NCBI GenBank assembly: GCA_028714075.1
Contig: JAQTMZ010000007.1
Location: forward strand, 62,001 to 126,000
Length of the DNA: 64,000 nt
DNA from: Gallionella sp.
GTDB taxonomy: Bacteria > Pseudomonadota > Gammaproteobacteria > Burkholderiales > Gallionellaceae
Direction: 5' to 3'
Below, in pieces: positions 26,963-38,493 of this stretch (its first letter is position 1; each line of letters opens with the position of its first letter). The notes beneath the pieces are model-generated. The model did no database searches and was not told where the DNA came from. It saw only the letters and a list, made by a program, of their open reading frames with translations. The position numbers and the translations under genes were made by a program.

Positions 26963-27877
26963 TCAGATCGGGCAACTCTCCATCCCGCGCAACTGTTTCA
27001 GATAATCCTCCACCCGCTCATGCAGCGTCTCCGGTGCGGTGACGATGTCGCGCACCAGCGAGAACAGCGGGTAGCCGCGCCAATCGAACAGGCGGTATTT
27101 CTCCACCATGCGCAGGGTATGCACCCCCTCGCCGGAGATGTCCGACCAGTCGCCCAGCACCAGACGGCGCCCGAGCGCATGGTGGTGCGAGTCCTCGCTG
27201 GTGGCCGTCGTCAGCAGGTCGCCCAGCCCGGCATAACTGTATGGCGTGTGCGCCTGCCCGCCGAACGCCTGCACGATGCCGGACAGCTCCGCGACCGCGG
27301 CGACCATCAGATGCCCGCGCATATTGTCGCCCAGCTTCAGCTCATCCGCCACGCCGAACATGATCGCGTAAACATTTTTCAGGATCACCGACCAGCTCCT
27401 GCCGTGCATGTCCGGCGCCTGCTGGCACACCAGCGTGCTGCCGCGGAACAGGCTGTGCATCACGTCGAAATCCGCCGCGTCGGACAACACCGCATCGGCA
27501 AACGCATGCCGTCCCATCCTGATCTCCTCCGAGATCATCGGCCCATACACCACACCGTAGTGATGTTTGCCGCCGAACACGCGCTCGAACACCTGCGCAG
27601 CCGTGCGCCCCGCTTCATCCAGCCCCTTCGCGATGGAAAGGCACAGGCTGCCCTGCGCCAGAAAAGGCGCGATGCGGCTCGCGATCTCGTGGTGCGGATT
27701 CACCGGCAGGCAGAACAGGATCGCCTGCGCGTCGGCGACCTCATCCTCCAGCGTCGCTTTGCTGCCTTTCACCACCACGCCCATGTTCCAGATGCGCACA
27801 TCGTGGCGCGCCGCCAGCAGATACTCCATGGCATGCCCCATCTCGCCATAGCCCAGAATCAATACGCGGAGTTTCAT
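26963..27877 (-). CDS. Glycerol-3-phosphate dehydrogenase (GpsA)-like protein
   Basis: NAD-dependent dehydrogenase of 304 aa related to GpsA but about 30 residues shorter. The Rossmann loop is LILGYGEMGHAMEYL; the GpsA catalytic region is recognisable as VILKNVYAIMFGVADELKLGDNMRG and GLGDLLTTATSEDSHHHALGRRL. Divergence from true GpsA suggests a paralogue, possibly with another substrate. Its ATG overlaps the stop of the upstream persulfide dioxygenase remnant (ATGA), and GAGGTG inside that remnant is its ribosome site, so translation is probably coupled. Confidence 0.75.
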   Translation of the reverse strand: MKLRVLILGYGEMGHAMEYLLAARHDVRIWNMGVVVKGSKATLEDEVADAQAILFCLPVNPHHEIASRIAPFLAQGSLCLSIAKGLDEAGRTAAQVFERVFGGKHHYGVVYGPMISEEIRMGRHAFADAVLSDAADFDVMHSLFRGSTLVCQQAPDMHGRSWSVILKNVYAIMFGVADELKLGDNMRGHLMVAAVAELSGIVQAFGGQAHTPYSYAGLGDLLTTATSEDSHHHALGRRLVLGDWSDISGEGVHTLRMVEKYRLFDWRGYPLFSLVRDIVTAPETLHERVEDYLKQLRGMESCPI

Positions 27878-28104
27878 ATCTGCACCTCGTCACAAAGAAA
27901 CGGGCAACGCCCTAGTTTAATGGCGCCGATCAGATTGGCCGGCACGGCCTCGTGAATGCGCCTCGGGGGAGCGAGATGGAAGTTGTCCATGATCTGGACG
28001 AACTCATCGAGCACCGGGTCGATGATGGCCGCAATGCCTTGCTCCTCGGCGAGCAGATAAGCGAGGGTGGAAGAGTCCGCGTCAAACAACTGACGGAAAA
28101 TCAT
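27874..28104 (-). pseudogene. Internally deleted persulfide dioxygenase (ETHE1-like) remnant
   Basis: An open frame of 76 aa whose first part (MIFRQLFDADSSTLAYLLA to DPVLD) is the N-terminus of ETHE1-type MBL-fold sulfur dioxygenases, and whose second part (EFVQIMDNF, PPRRIHEAVPANL) is their C-terminus. The roughly 170 residues between, including all HxHxDH metal ligands, are missing, yet the frame is kept. No catalysis is possible. AGGAGAAGG still precedes the ATG, and the stop overlaps the gpsA-like start (ATGA), so the fragment may be retained as a leader for coupled translation. A last stretch (LIGAIKLGRCPF) is unlike the family. Confidence 0.75.
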
Positions 28105-28332
28105 GGCTGCGCCTTCTCCTGATGTGGGTAGCGAATATGTTAGCAAATCGCCATTCTGCGGGTATGGGATATTGTGTTGCTGCATAGCGCGTTGGGTATT
28201 GCATTGCTCGAACTATCTTACGCTCGCTGTGGTTTTAGATAACTGTGTTGGGCAAGCTGGGGGAAGCATCCTGAAGTTAAGTCAACGGGCTTCATGTGGT
28301 GGTGACGGGCAATGCGTGGATTTCGCACTGAC

Positions 28333-28365
28333 AAACCGCCGGTGCCAGAGACAGCCCGGCGGTTT
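28333..28365. terminator. Strong inverted repeat, possible terminator
   Basis: AAACCGCCGG (28333-28342) pairs perfectly with CCGGCGGTTT (28356-28365) over a 13-nt loop, followed on + by TTGTG. It lies just past the end of the small minus-strand gene at 28392-28532 and could end its transcript. Confidence 0.5.
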
Positions 28366-28391
28366 TGTGTGGCGGGATGTATTGCAGGTAA

Positions 28392-28532
28392 TCAGGTGAG
28401 TATTTTCAACCGCTTTAAGCGCAGGAACAGGGCATTGTAGAACTCCGCCTGGGTTATTTCGGTGGCATCCCTGAAAAATTGTTTGGGGGAGGCATAATAT
28501 ACATGCCCGTCAAGCCTGAATTTTTCGCTCAT
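28392..28532 (-). CDS. 46-residue hypothetical protein
   Basis: Reading the minus strand from 28532 gives a 46-codon frame beginning MSEKFRLDGHVYYASPKQFF and ending in RLKRLKILT before TGA. An AAGGAG lies about eight bases before the ATG, the strongest ribosome site in this 680-bp gap. It is rich in aromatic and basic residues, with no signal peptide or cysteine. I do not recognise it. The remaining parts of this gap (28105-28391 and 28533-28785) hold no other convincing frame. Confidence 0.5.
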   Translation of the reverse strand: MSEKFRLDGHVYYASPKQFFRDATEITQAEFYNALFLRLKRLKILT

Positions 28533-28785
28533 ATTCGCTGCTCCTTATGAACTCCTGATATTTTATTCCGAGCATTGGGCATTGCTTTATATATCCCCAA
28601 AACTCACCGGAGATATCGGCAAGTAACGGCACAACTTTAGGCGGATTCAGGATTAAACAGCCATTTCTCGCCAACCGCCGTATGGCACAAGAATTTTTTG
28701 CCGGTTATCATGCGCGGCTTACAAGGCATTCGCACCGTGCCAGCGGCATGGAGCGAAGCCCTCCAAAGGTGCGAGGCAATCAACC

Positions 28786-30030
28786 ATGCAAGAGAATTTG
28801 CGGAATCTTCTGAACTTTGTGCGTTTCGTCGCGGCGCGCTTCAACCAGGATCGCTGCGTGCAGATTGCGGCGAGCCTGACCTTCACCGCGCTGCTGTCGC
28901 TGGTCCCGTTGATCACCATCGCCCTGGCGATGTTCTCGGCATTTCCGGTGTTCGATGATTTTTCCACCCAGATCAAGGCTTACCTGATCAGCAACCTGAT
29001 GCCGGATATGGCGGGCAAGGTCATCACGCAATATATGCACCAGTTCACCGAGAGCGCGATGCGCCTGACCGCGGCCGGTCTGGTGATTCTTGCGGTGACG
29101 GCGATGCTGATGATGCTGACCATCGACCATGCATTCAACACGATCTGGCGGGTGTCGCGCCCGCGGCCATTAGTCAAACGGCTGGTGATCTACTGGGCGG
29201 TACTGACGCTCGCGCCGTTGCTGATCGGCGCGAGCCTGTCGCTGACTTCATGGCTGGTCGGGCTGTCGCTGGGCTACGCCAAACAGATTCCGGTCTTCGG
29301 CGTGGGCACGCTGAAGATATTGCCGGTGCTGTTCACCACGCTGGCGTTCGCGATGTTGTTCCGGCTGGTGCCGAACAGCTACGTGCCGCGCAAGCACGCA
29401 TTGATCGGCGCGATCGTGGCCGCCGTCGTGTTCGAGTCGATGAACCGCATTTTCGGTTATTACATCAGCCATTTTCCCACCTACAAGCTGGTGTACGGCG
29501 CGTTCGCCAGCGTGCCGATCTTCCTGATGTGGATTTATTTGTCCTGGCTGGCTACGCTGCTCGGTGCGGTGATCGCGGCATCGCTGTCGCACTGGGGCGC
29601 TCCCGCAATGCAAAATATGTCGGCTGCCGCCCAATTGCTGGATGCGCTACGCGTGCTGCAAAGCATGGCAAACGGTTTGCGGCAGGGCAGGGTGAATACC
29701 TTCAGGGAATTATCCGAATCCCTGCATCTCGGTTACGACGCGCTGGAAGAAATCCTCGACAGGCTGGAAGACGCCGGCATGGTGCGCAAGGCGGAGGGGG
29801 ACGGCTGGCTGCTGGTGCGCGATGCGGGACATATCCGCGCCAGCGAATTGCTGTGCCTGTTCGTGCTGAATCACCGCCCGTTGCCCGCCGGGCAGAACGA
29901 CGATCCGTTGCAGCAATGGTTTGCGGATTGTGTCCGGCAGCTCGAGCAAAGCGCCGACCTGACTTTGCAGGAACTGTTTGCGCGCAGCGTGGAACTTCCA
30001 AGCCATGCCGGACAGGTTTCCGGCGCATGA
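28786..30030 (+). CDS. YihY/BrkB-family inner-membrane protein
   Basis: Integral membrane protein of 414 aa, YihY (BrkB, once called ribonuclease BN) family. About six transmembrane helices lie between residues 25 and 270 (for example LTFTALLSLVPLITIALAMF, VIYWAVLTLAPLLIG, FLMWIYLSWLATLLGAVIA), with the family's conserved TFTALLSLVPL and GAFASVPIFLMWIY. A cytosolic winged-helix-like tail (about 285-400, ELSESLHLGYDALEEILDRLEDAGMV) is attached, as in many betaproteobacterial members. Function not established; the RNase label is a historical error. Confidence 0.88.
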   Translation: MQENLRNLLNFVRFVAARFNQDRCVQIAASLTFTALLSLVPLITIALAMFSAFPVFDDFSTQIKAYLISNLMPDMAGKVITQYMHQFTESAMRLTAAGLVILAVTAMLMMLTIDHAFNTIWRVSRPRPLVKRLVIYWAVLTLAPLLIGASLSLTSWLVGLSLGYAKQIPVFGVGTLKILPVLFTTLAFAMLFRLVPNSYVPRKHALIGAIVAAVVFESMNRIFGYYISHFPTYKLVYGAFASVPIFLMWIYLSWLATLLGAVIAASLSHWGAPAMQNMSAAAQLLDALRVLQSMANGLRQGRVNTFRELSESLHLGYDALEEILDRLEDAGMVRKAEGDGWLLVRDAGHIRASELLCLFVLNHRPLPAGQNDDPLQQWFADCVRQLEQSADLTLQELFARSVELPSHAGQVSGA

Positions 30031-30090
30031 AATACGCCCTGTGCAAATAGGCGCATAACGGCGCACAGAGCGCGGTTTCATCGCCACTGA

Positions 30091-31824
<1,734 letters not shown>

Positions 31825-31835
31825 ACACGGCAAAT

Positions 31836-31891
31836 GTAGCGTGCGCTGTGCGCACGATCCAGAGCAATGTCGTGCGCACAGCGCACGCTAC
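31836..31891. repeat. Perfect 22-bp inverted repeat between pyrG and kdsA
   Basis: Positions 31836-31857 (GTAGCGTGCGCTGTGCG then CACGA) are the exact reverse complement of 31870-31891, with a 12-nt loop. The arms are themselves rich in GTGCGC alternation. A REP-like dispersed element inserted in an otherwise compact operon; could attenuate or stabilise the mRNA. Confidence 0.8.
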
Positions 31892-31909
31892 TCTGGCAGC
31901 GGTGGTGAT

Positions 31910-32761
31910 ATGAAGCTGTGCGGATTCGATGTCGGCCTAAGCCAGCCGCTGTTCCTGATTGCCGGGCCTTGCGTGATCGAATCGCAACAGATGGCATTGG
32001 ACACCGCCGGGCAGTTGCAGGAACTCTGCCGCGAGTTGGGCATCCCGTTTATCTACAAGTCCTCCTACGACAAGGCCAACCGCAGTTCCGGCAAATCGTT
32101 TCGCGGTTTTGGCCTGGACGCCGGGTTGAAAATTCTTGGTGAAGTGAAGGCGCAACTGGGTGTGCCGGTATTGACCGACGTGCATGGCATCGAAGAAATC
32201 GCGCCAGTCGCGGCAGTGGTGGACGTGCTGCAAACACCGGCGTTTCTTTGCCGCCAGACCGATTTCATTTACGCCGTGGCAAAATCAGGCAAGCCGGTGA
32301 ACATCAAGAAGGGGCAGTTCCTGTCGCCGTGGGATATGCAGAACGTGGTGGAAAAAGCACGCGAGGCCAGCGGGCAGGACAACATCATGGTGTGCGAGCG
32401 CGGCGCGTCGTTCGGCTACAATAATCTGGTGTCGGATATGCGCTCGCTGGCGGTGATGCGCGGCACCGGTTGCCCGGTGGTGTTCGATGCGACGCATTCG
32501 GTGCAGTTGCCCGGAGGGCAGGGCACGGTCAGCGGCGGGCAGCGCGAATTTGTTCCGGTGCTGGCGCGTGCCGCTGTGGCGGCGGGAATTTCCGGTTTGT
32601 TCATGGAGACGCACCCCGACCCATCCAAGGCATTATCGGACGGGCCGAACGCCTTTCCGCTCAAGCATCTCAAGGCGTTGTTGCAAACGCTGAAAGCACT
32701 GGACGAAACGGTCAAGCGGCAGGGGTTGATCGAAGAAAAACTCGATTTGAAAAATGTGTGA
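31910..32761 (+). CDS. kdsA: 3-deoxy-8-phosphooctulonate synthase
   Basis: KDO-8-phosphate synthase, 283 aa, condenses PEP with arabinose-5-phosphate for lipopolysaccharide core. Family motifs: [65 protein letters not shown]. The ATG at 31910 matches the family; the open frame extends back through the inverted repeat but that part is not protein-like. Confidence 0.95.
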   Translation: MKLCGFDVGLSQPLFLIAGPCVIESQQMALDTAGQLQELCRELGIPFIYKSSYDKANRSSGKSFRGFGLDAGLKILGEVKAQLGVPVLTDVHGIEEIAPVAAVVDVLQTPAFLCRQTDFIYAVAKSGKPVNIKKGQFLSPWDMQNVVEKAREASGQDNIMVCERGASFGYNNLVSDMRSLAVMRGTGCPVVFDATHSVQLPGGQGTVSGGQREFVPVLARAAVAAGISGLFMETHPDPSKALSDGPNAFPLKHLKALLQTLKALDETVKRQGLIEEKLDLKNV

Positions 32762-34062
<1,301 letters not shown>

Positions 34063-34063
<1 letters not shown>

Positions 34064-34428
34064 TGCGTCGTGCGGTCACACTGATACTGGCGGCCCTGCT
34101 GCTGCTGTTGCAGTACCCGTTGTGGCTGGGCAAGGGCGGCTGGCTGAAAGTATGGGGCTTGAACCGGCAGGTCGAAGCGCAGCAACAGGTTAACCAGCAA
34201 GCTCAGGCGCGCAACGCTTTGCTGGATGCCGAAGTGCGCGACCTCAAGCAGGGCACCGGAGCCGTCGAAGAGCGTGCGCGCAGCGAACTGGGCATGGTCA
34301 AACGCGACGAAGTGTTTTTTCAGGTTCTGGAAAAACCAGCTAGCCAAATGGATGAAAAACAGGCGGTGCCACCGTTCGTTTCTGCGGTTACAGCGGCCTC
34401 CAAAATACAACAGCGACAAGCACCTTAA
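34063..34428 (+). CDS. ftsB: Cell division protein FtsB
   Basis: Bitopic septum protein of 121 aa: short cytosolic N-terminus, one transmembrane helix (about 6-23), then a periplasmic coiled coil ([26 protein letters not shown]) and the conserved [26 protein letters not shown] block. It links FtsL and FtsQ in the divisome. The C-terminal extension after about residue 93 (Gln/Ala-rich) is longer than E. coli FtsB. Start codon shared with the eno stop, as in other betaproteobacteria. Confidence 0.93.
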
Positions 34429-34553
34429 ACGGCCTCCGCATCAGCTTTCAACTGTGTCAAAGCCGGGGCCGGTTACCGCCATTGACATGCCAGGGTGGAA
34501 GTTGTTTAATGAAACAGCTTGTAGTAGCAATTCCATTTTGAAGGGGAATAATC

Positions 34554-34925
34554 ATGGCTGCCGTATCTGACACTACTAAACCGATGACTGTTGCACTATT
34601 ACCCGGCAAACCTGAAACCAGAACGCCTTTGCCGGCTCTCTTGAGAAAAGAAAAACAGGCAATGCAAGCGGAAGATAAAAAGCTTGATACCCCTCAAAAA
34701 CAGTCGCAATCCTCCACGGTCGTTAATATTTCCGCAAAAGCCAGGGAGTTGAACAGTACAGCCCCGGTCGATCAAACGTCTTCGGCAGTAAAGACCGGCA
34801 GTTCTACCGATAAAGCTGCCAATGTTACTGCCAAGGATACGGAAGCAAACCGTACAGCCCCGGTTGCCCAACCGCCATCGGCAGTCAATACCGGCAGTCC
34901 TGCCACCCCTACAAAGAAAGCATAG
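34554..34925 (+). CDS. Low-complexity hypothetical protein
   Basis: Frame of 123 codons preceded by GAAGGGGA, so translation is likely. Composition is Thr/Ser/Ala/Lys/Pro-rich and probably disordered. A segment is duplicated: TAPVDQTSSAVKTGSS and TAPVAQPPSAVNTGSP, also similar as DNA (about 44 bp each, roughly 96 bp apart). No signal peptide or domain recognised. It converges with the CWC gene, whose stop lies 3 bases away. Confidence 0.5.
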   Translation: MAAVSDTTKPMTVALLPGKPETRTPLPALLRKEKQAMQAEDKKLDTPQKQSQSSTVVNISAKARELNSTAPVDQTSSAVKTGSSTDKAANVTAKDTEANRTAPVAQPPSAVNTGSPATPTKKA

Positions 34926-34928
34926 ATT

Positions 34929-35162
34929 TCAGCGGTTATCTGTATTTGCGGGCAAGCGCGAGGTTGCGCAACGTCGGCAGATGCAGGACTCGTTGCGTTG
35001 TACTCCCGGTATTTGAGCGAGAGTAGACGGGCCAATCACCACGCCGTGACACCAGCAAGGCGCTTCGGTGCTTCCAGATTGCGCAAGGGCGCATTCGTTC
35101 GGATTGCCGCACAGTGGGCAGATGCAATTCGGTTTTGTATCCATACATTGAGGCTTCACCAT
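34929..35162 (-). CDS. Cysteine-rich CWC family protein
   Basis: Small 77-aa protein with the CWC (Cys_rich_CWC, PF14375-type) pattern: [13 protein letters not shown], then CWCHGVVIG and a final CICRRCA. Seven or more cysteines suggest a metal site. Function unknown. The ATG at 35162 is the longest start; the ATG at 35144 ([13 protein letters not shown]) is equally plausible because no strong ribosome site distinguishes them. It is divergent from gloA, and its 5' end nearly reaches the gloA ribosome site. Confidence 0.72.
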   Translation of the reverse strand: MVKPQCMDTKPNCICPLCGNPNECALAQSGSTEAPCWCHGVVIGPSTLAQIPGVQRNESCICRRCATSRLPANTDNR

Positions 35163-35179
35163 ATTTCAGGAGAAAAACT

Positions 35180-35566
35180 ATGCGCATACTTCACACCATG
35201 ATTCGGAGCGGTGATCTGGATCGTTCCATCGATTTTTATACCAATGTGCTGGGCATGAAGCTGCTGCGCCGCAAGGATTATCCCGAGGGGAAATTCACGC
35301 TGGCCTTTGTCGGCTATGGCGACGAGAGCGAGCAGGCCGCGATCGAGTTGACTTACAACTGGGGTGTTGAGCGCTACGATATGGGTAACGGCTTCGGCCA
35401 TGTCGCCATCGAAGTGGATGATGCCTATGCCGCCTGTGACGAGATCAAGCGGCGCGGCGGAACGGTGACCCGCGAGGCGGGTCCGATGAAGGGCGGGACG
35501 ACGGTCATCGCGTTTGTCTGCGACCCCGATGGCTACAAGATCGAGCTCATCGGAAAAAAAGTCTGA
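35180..35566 (+). CDS. gloA: Lactoylglutathione lyase (glyoxalase I)
   Basis: Glyoxalase I, 128 aa, converts the methylglyoxal-glutathione hemithioacetal to lactoylglutathione. The four metal ligands of the Ni/Co-type enzyme are visible: H5 (RILHTMIR), E in AIELTYN, H in [11 protein letters not shown] and E in YKIELIG. Short form as in E. coli. CAGGAGAAAA precedes the ATG at 35180; a longer upstream frame overlaps the CWC gene and is rejected. Confidence 0.95.
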   Translation: MRILHTMIRSGDLDRSIDFYTNVLGMKLLRRKDYPEGKFTLAFVGYGDESEQAAIELTYNWGVERYDMGNGFGHVAIEVDDAYAACDEIKRRGGTVTREAGPMKGGTTVIAFVCDPDGYKIELIGKKV

Positions 35567-35597
35567 TCCGGCTGGCCGGACTATCTGAGATAGCACG
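35567..35597. terminator. Weak hairpins between gloA and folD
   Basis: TCCGGC-TG-GCCGGA (35567-35580) and CTATCTGAGATAG lie between the convergent gloA and folD genes. On the minus strand the first hairpin is followed by TCAGAC and then seven T residues, which could end the folD transcript. Confidence 0.35.
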
Positions 35598-35610
35598 GTA
35601 GCCTGCCTGC

Positions 35611-36462
35611 TTAGCTTGCCGTCCGCTCCGCCGCCTGCACGGTGTTGGCTACCAGCATGGTGATGGTCATCGGGCCGACGCCGCCGGGAACCGGGGTGAT
35701 CCAGCCGGCGACTTGTTTGGCAGACTCGAAATCGACGTCGCCGCACAGCTTGCCGTCTGACATGCGGTTGATGCCGACGTCGATCACCGCCGCGCCGGGT
35801 TTGATCATGTCGCCGGTGATCATCTTCGGCTTGCCGGTTGCGACCACGAGGATGTCGGCATCGCGGGTGAATTTGGCGAGGTCAACGGTTCTGGAAGTGC
35901 AGATGGTGACGGTGGCGTTCTGTTGCAGCAGCATCAGCGCCATCGGTTTGCCGACGATGTTGCTGCGCCCGATCACCACGGCGTGCTTGCCTTCGATGGA
36001 TACGCCGCTCTTTTCCAGCAGCTTCATCGCACCGTAAGGGGTACAGGGGGCGAAGCGCATGTTGCCGGTGGTCAGTGCGCCGACGTTGAGCGGGTGGAAG
36101 CCATCCACGTCCTTGTCCGGGCTGATCGCTTCGAGCACCTTGCTGCTGTCGATGTGTTTGGGCACCGGCAGTTGCACCAGGACACCGTGTATTTTCGGGT
36201 CGGCGTTCAGCTCGGCGATTTTTGCCAGCAGCGTGGCTTCGGGAGTATCGGCGGACATGATTATGTGCTCGGAGTGCAAGCCCAGTTCGGCGCAGGCTTT
36301 CACCTTGTTGGCGACATACACTTTCGAGGCCGGGTCTTCGCCGACGATGATGACCGCCAGCCCCGGCGTGATGCCACGCGCCTTCAGCGCATCGGCGCGC
36401 TCCTTCCATTCGGCGCGCACCTGCTGTGCGATGGTTTTGCCGTCGATGATTTGTGCTGTCAT
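35611..36462 (-). CDS. folD: Methylene-THF dehydrogenase/cyclohydrolase
   Basis: Bifunctional FolD, 283 aa, oxidises 5,10-methylene-THF to methenyl-THF and hydrolyses it to 10-formyl-THF. Motifs: [14 protein letters not shown] (catalytic lysine region), [30 protein letters not shown] (NADP loop) and [14 protein letters not shown]. The ATG at 36462 has GGAG upstream; the longer frame lacks similarity. Downstream of ppa by 22 bp, probably one transcript. Confidence 0.96.
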   Translation of the reverse strand: MTAQIIDGKTIAQQVRAEWKERADALKARGITPGLAVIIVGEDPASKVYVANKVKACAELGLHSEHIIMSADTPEATLLAKIAELNADPKIHGVLVQLPVPKHIDSSKVLEAISPDKDVDGFHPLNVGALTTGNMRFAPCTPYGAMKLLEKSGVSIEGKHAVVIGRSNIVGKPMALMLLQQNATVTICTSRTVDLAKFTRDADILVVATGKPKMITGDMIKPGAAVIDVGINRMSDGKLCGDVDFESAKQVAGWITPVPGGVGPMTITMLVANTVQAAERTAS

Positions 36463-36484
36463 GCTTTGCTCCTGTCCATTTGCG

Positions 36485-37027
36485 TTATTTGCCTGATGAT
36501 TGTTTCTTGTAGCGCTCCAAGCCATTCATGATTTCGGCATGCGCCGACTCAACACCTTGCCAGCCCTTAATTTTGACCCACTTGCCCGGCTCCAGCGCTT
36601 TGTAGAGTTCGAAAAAATGTATGATTTGCTCCAGCGTGATTTTTGGCAAATCCCGGTAAGACTGGATATCGTGGTATAGCGGAGTCAGCTTGTCGGTGGG
36701 GACGGCGACAATTTTGGCGTCGCCGCCGCCCTCGTCTTCCATGCTCAACATGCCGACCGGGCGGCACGGGATGATGGCGCCATGCACGATGGGGAATTGC
36801 GTGACCACCAGCACATCCACCGGGTCGCCATCGTCGGCGATAGTTTCCGGGATGAAGCCGTAATTGCACGGATAGCGCATCAACGAACCGATGAAGCGAT
36901 CCACGACCAGCACGCCGGACACCTTGTCCACCTCGTATTTGACCGGGTCGGCGTGTTTGGGGATTTCGACGATGACATTGCATTCGTGGGGTAGATTGTC
37001 GCCGGGGCGGACATTTAATAGGCTCAC
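36485..37027 (-). CDS. ppa: Inorganic pyrophosphatase (soluble, family I)
   Basis: Cytosolic Mg-dependent pyrophosphatase of 180 aa, hydrolysing PPi to two phosphates. Family I motifs: [38 protein letters not shown] and the signature [11 protein letters not shown] with its catalytic aspartates. Full length. It is divergent from the PPi-phosphofructokinase gene 111 bp away, and the two proteins compete for the same substrate. Confidence 0.96.
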   Translation of the reverse strand: MSLLNVRPGDNLPHECNVIVEIPKHADPVKYEVDKVSGVLVVDRFIGSLMRYPCNYGFIPETIADDGDPVDVLVVTQFPIVHGAIIPCRPVGMLSMEDEGGGDAKIVAVPTDKLTPLYHDIQSYRDLPKITLEQIIHFFELYKALEPGKWVKIKGWQGVESAHAEIMNGLERYKKQSSGK

Positions 37028-37138
37028 GCGGTTTTCCTTGCTGTTGATTAAAGACCGCGATTATAAGCGATGCAAGGCGATGCCGCAGAGCCGTATTCAG
37101 TTTAGAATGCACCGATTTCAACCACGGGAGATGATGCT

Positions 37139-38332
37139 ATGGCTATGCAAGGAAAGTTAGTCGGCAAGATGGTAATCGGCCAATCCGGAGGCCCCACCGC
37201 AGTGATCAACCAGTCGCTGGTCGGCGCGATACTGGCGGCGCGCAAACAACCCAACATCACCGGCATCCTCGGCGCGCGCCACGGCATCGCTGGGATCATG
37301 AAAGAAGATTTCATCGACCTGACCACGCAGAGCGCCGAGCAGCTCGAGCTGGTCGCCACGACCCCGGCGGCGGCACTGGGGTCGGTGCGCCTCAAGCCCG
37401 GCAAGGCCGAATGCGAAAAAGTGTTCGAGGTGTTCAGAAAAAACGACGTGCGCTATTTCTTCTACATCGGCGGCAACGATTCCGCCGAGACCGCGCACAT
37501 CATCGCCGAGATGGCGAAGGAGGCGAATTACGATTTCTGCACCGTGCATATCCCCAAGACCATCGACAACGATCTGAAGGTCACCGACCACTGCCCCGGC
37601 TTCGCGTCGGCGGCGCGTTTCGTCGCGCTGGCCTTCATGGGCGATGACCGCGACAACCGCGCGTTGCAGGGCATCAAGGTCAACGTGGTGATGGGGCGCA
37701 GCGCCGGGTTTCTGACTGCCGCATCCGCGCTGGCGCGCCAGGCGGAAGGCGATGGCCCGCACCTGATCTATTTGCCGGAACGCGTGTTCGATGTCGAAAA
37801 ATTCAAGCAGGATGTGCGCGATGCGATGGCGAAATACGGCCGCTGCGTGATTGCCGCGTCTGAAGGCATCACCGACAAGGACGGCAACCCGATCTCGACC
37901 AGCGGCGAGCGCGACTCGCACGGCAACATCCAGCTTTCCGGTTCGGGTGCGCTGGGCGACACGCTGGCGGCCTTGGTGAAAGAGGCTTTCCCTGGGCAAA
38001 AAGTGCGCGTGCGCGCCGACACCTTCGGCTATTTGCAGCGCTCCTTCCCTACTATCATTTCCCCGGTAGATGCCAAGGAAGCGCGTGCGGTCGGCGACTT
38101 CGCGGTGAATCATGCCGCCGGCACCGGGCAGCCCGGCTCGGTGGCGATCCGCCGCCTGAGCAGCAAGCCGTATGCCAGCGAATGTTTCATCACACCGTTG
38201 TCGAGCGTGGCGAAAGTCGCCACCGAAATGAAGGATGAATATATCAATGCGGCAGGCAACGATGTGACGCAGGCGTGGCTGGATTATGTCGCGCCGCTGG
38301 TGGGCGAGTTGCCGAAGATGGGACGGTTGTAG
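37139..38332 (+). CDS. pfp: PPi-dependent 6-phosphofructokinase
   Basis: Phosphofructokinase of 397 aa. The nucleotide-site motif reads YIGGNDSAETA: an aspartate where ATP enzymes have glycine (GGDGS), and PKTIDNDL in place of PGTIDND; both indicate PPi as phosphoryl donor. This makes the fructose-6-phosphate/fructose-1,6-bisphosphate step reversible. Two plausible starts are ATG 37139 and ATG 37145; GGGAGATG is upstream. Head-to-head with ppa, so a shared promoter region may balance PPi use. Confidence 0.9.
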   Translation: MAMQGKLVGKMVIGQSGGPTAVINQSLVGAILAARKQPNITGILGARHGIAGIMKEDFIDLTTQSAEQLELVATTPAAALGSVRLKPGKAECEKVFEVFRKNDVRYFFYIGGNDSAETAHIIAEMAKEANYDFCTVHIPKTIDNDLKVTDHCPGFASAARFVALAFMGDDRDNRALQGIKVNVVMGRSAGFLTAASALARQAEGDGPHLIYLPERVFDVEKFKQDVRDAMAKYGRCVIAASEGITDKDGNPISTSGERDSHGNIQLSGSGALGDTLAALVKEAFPGQKVRVRADTFGYLQRSFPTIISPVDAKEARAVGDFAVNHAAGTGQPGSVAIRRLSSKPYASECFITPLSSVAKVATEMKDEYINAAGNDVTQAWLDYVAPLVGELPKMGRL

Positions 38333-38493
38333 AGCGGCCGTTCGAACAACGAACCAACATCATTTGGTCAGGCAATATCTGCCTTTCGGCTATAAACAGA
38401 TGCGGCAAATGGCCTGAAACGGCCGGTAAGTGACTTGGTTGCGGGCGGTTAAATTACAAGAGTGTATTTCCGCATAGTGCCAAAGGAGATAGT

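Noticed and set aside
26945-27955. 336-codon + frame opposite the GpsA-like gene
   Set aside because: Shadow of a gene with a recognisable Rossmann motif; no domain visible.
28103-28399. 98-codon + strand frame
   Set aside because: Antisense to the persulfide dioxygenase remnant, no ribosome site, no recognisable protein features.
28680-28710. Sigma-54-like TGGCAC...TTGC before the YihY gene
   Set aside because: The spacing between the two elements is eight bases where five is needed.
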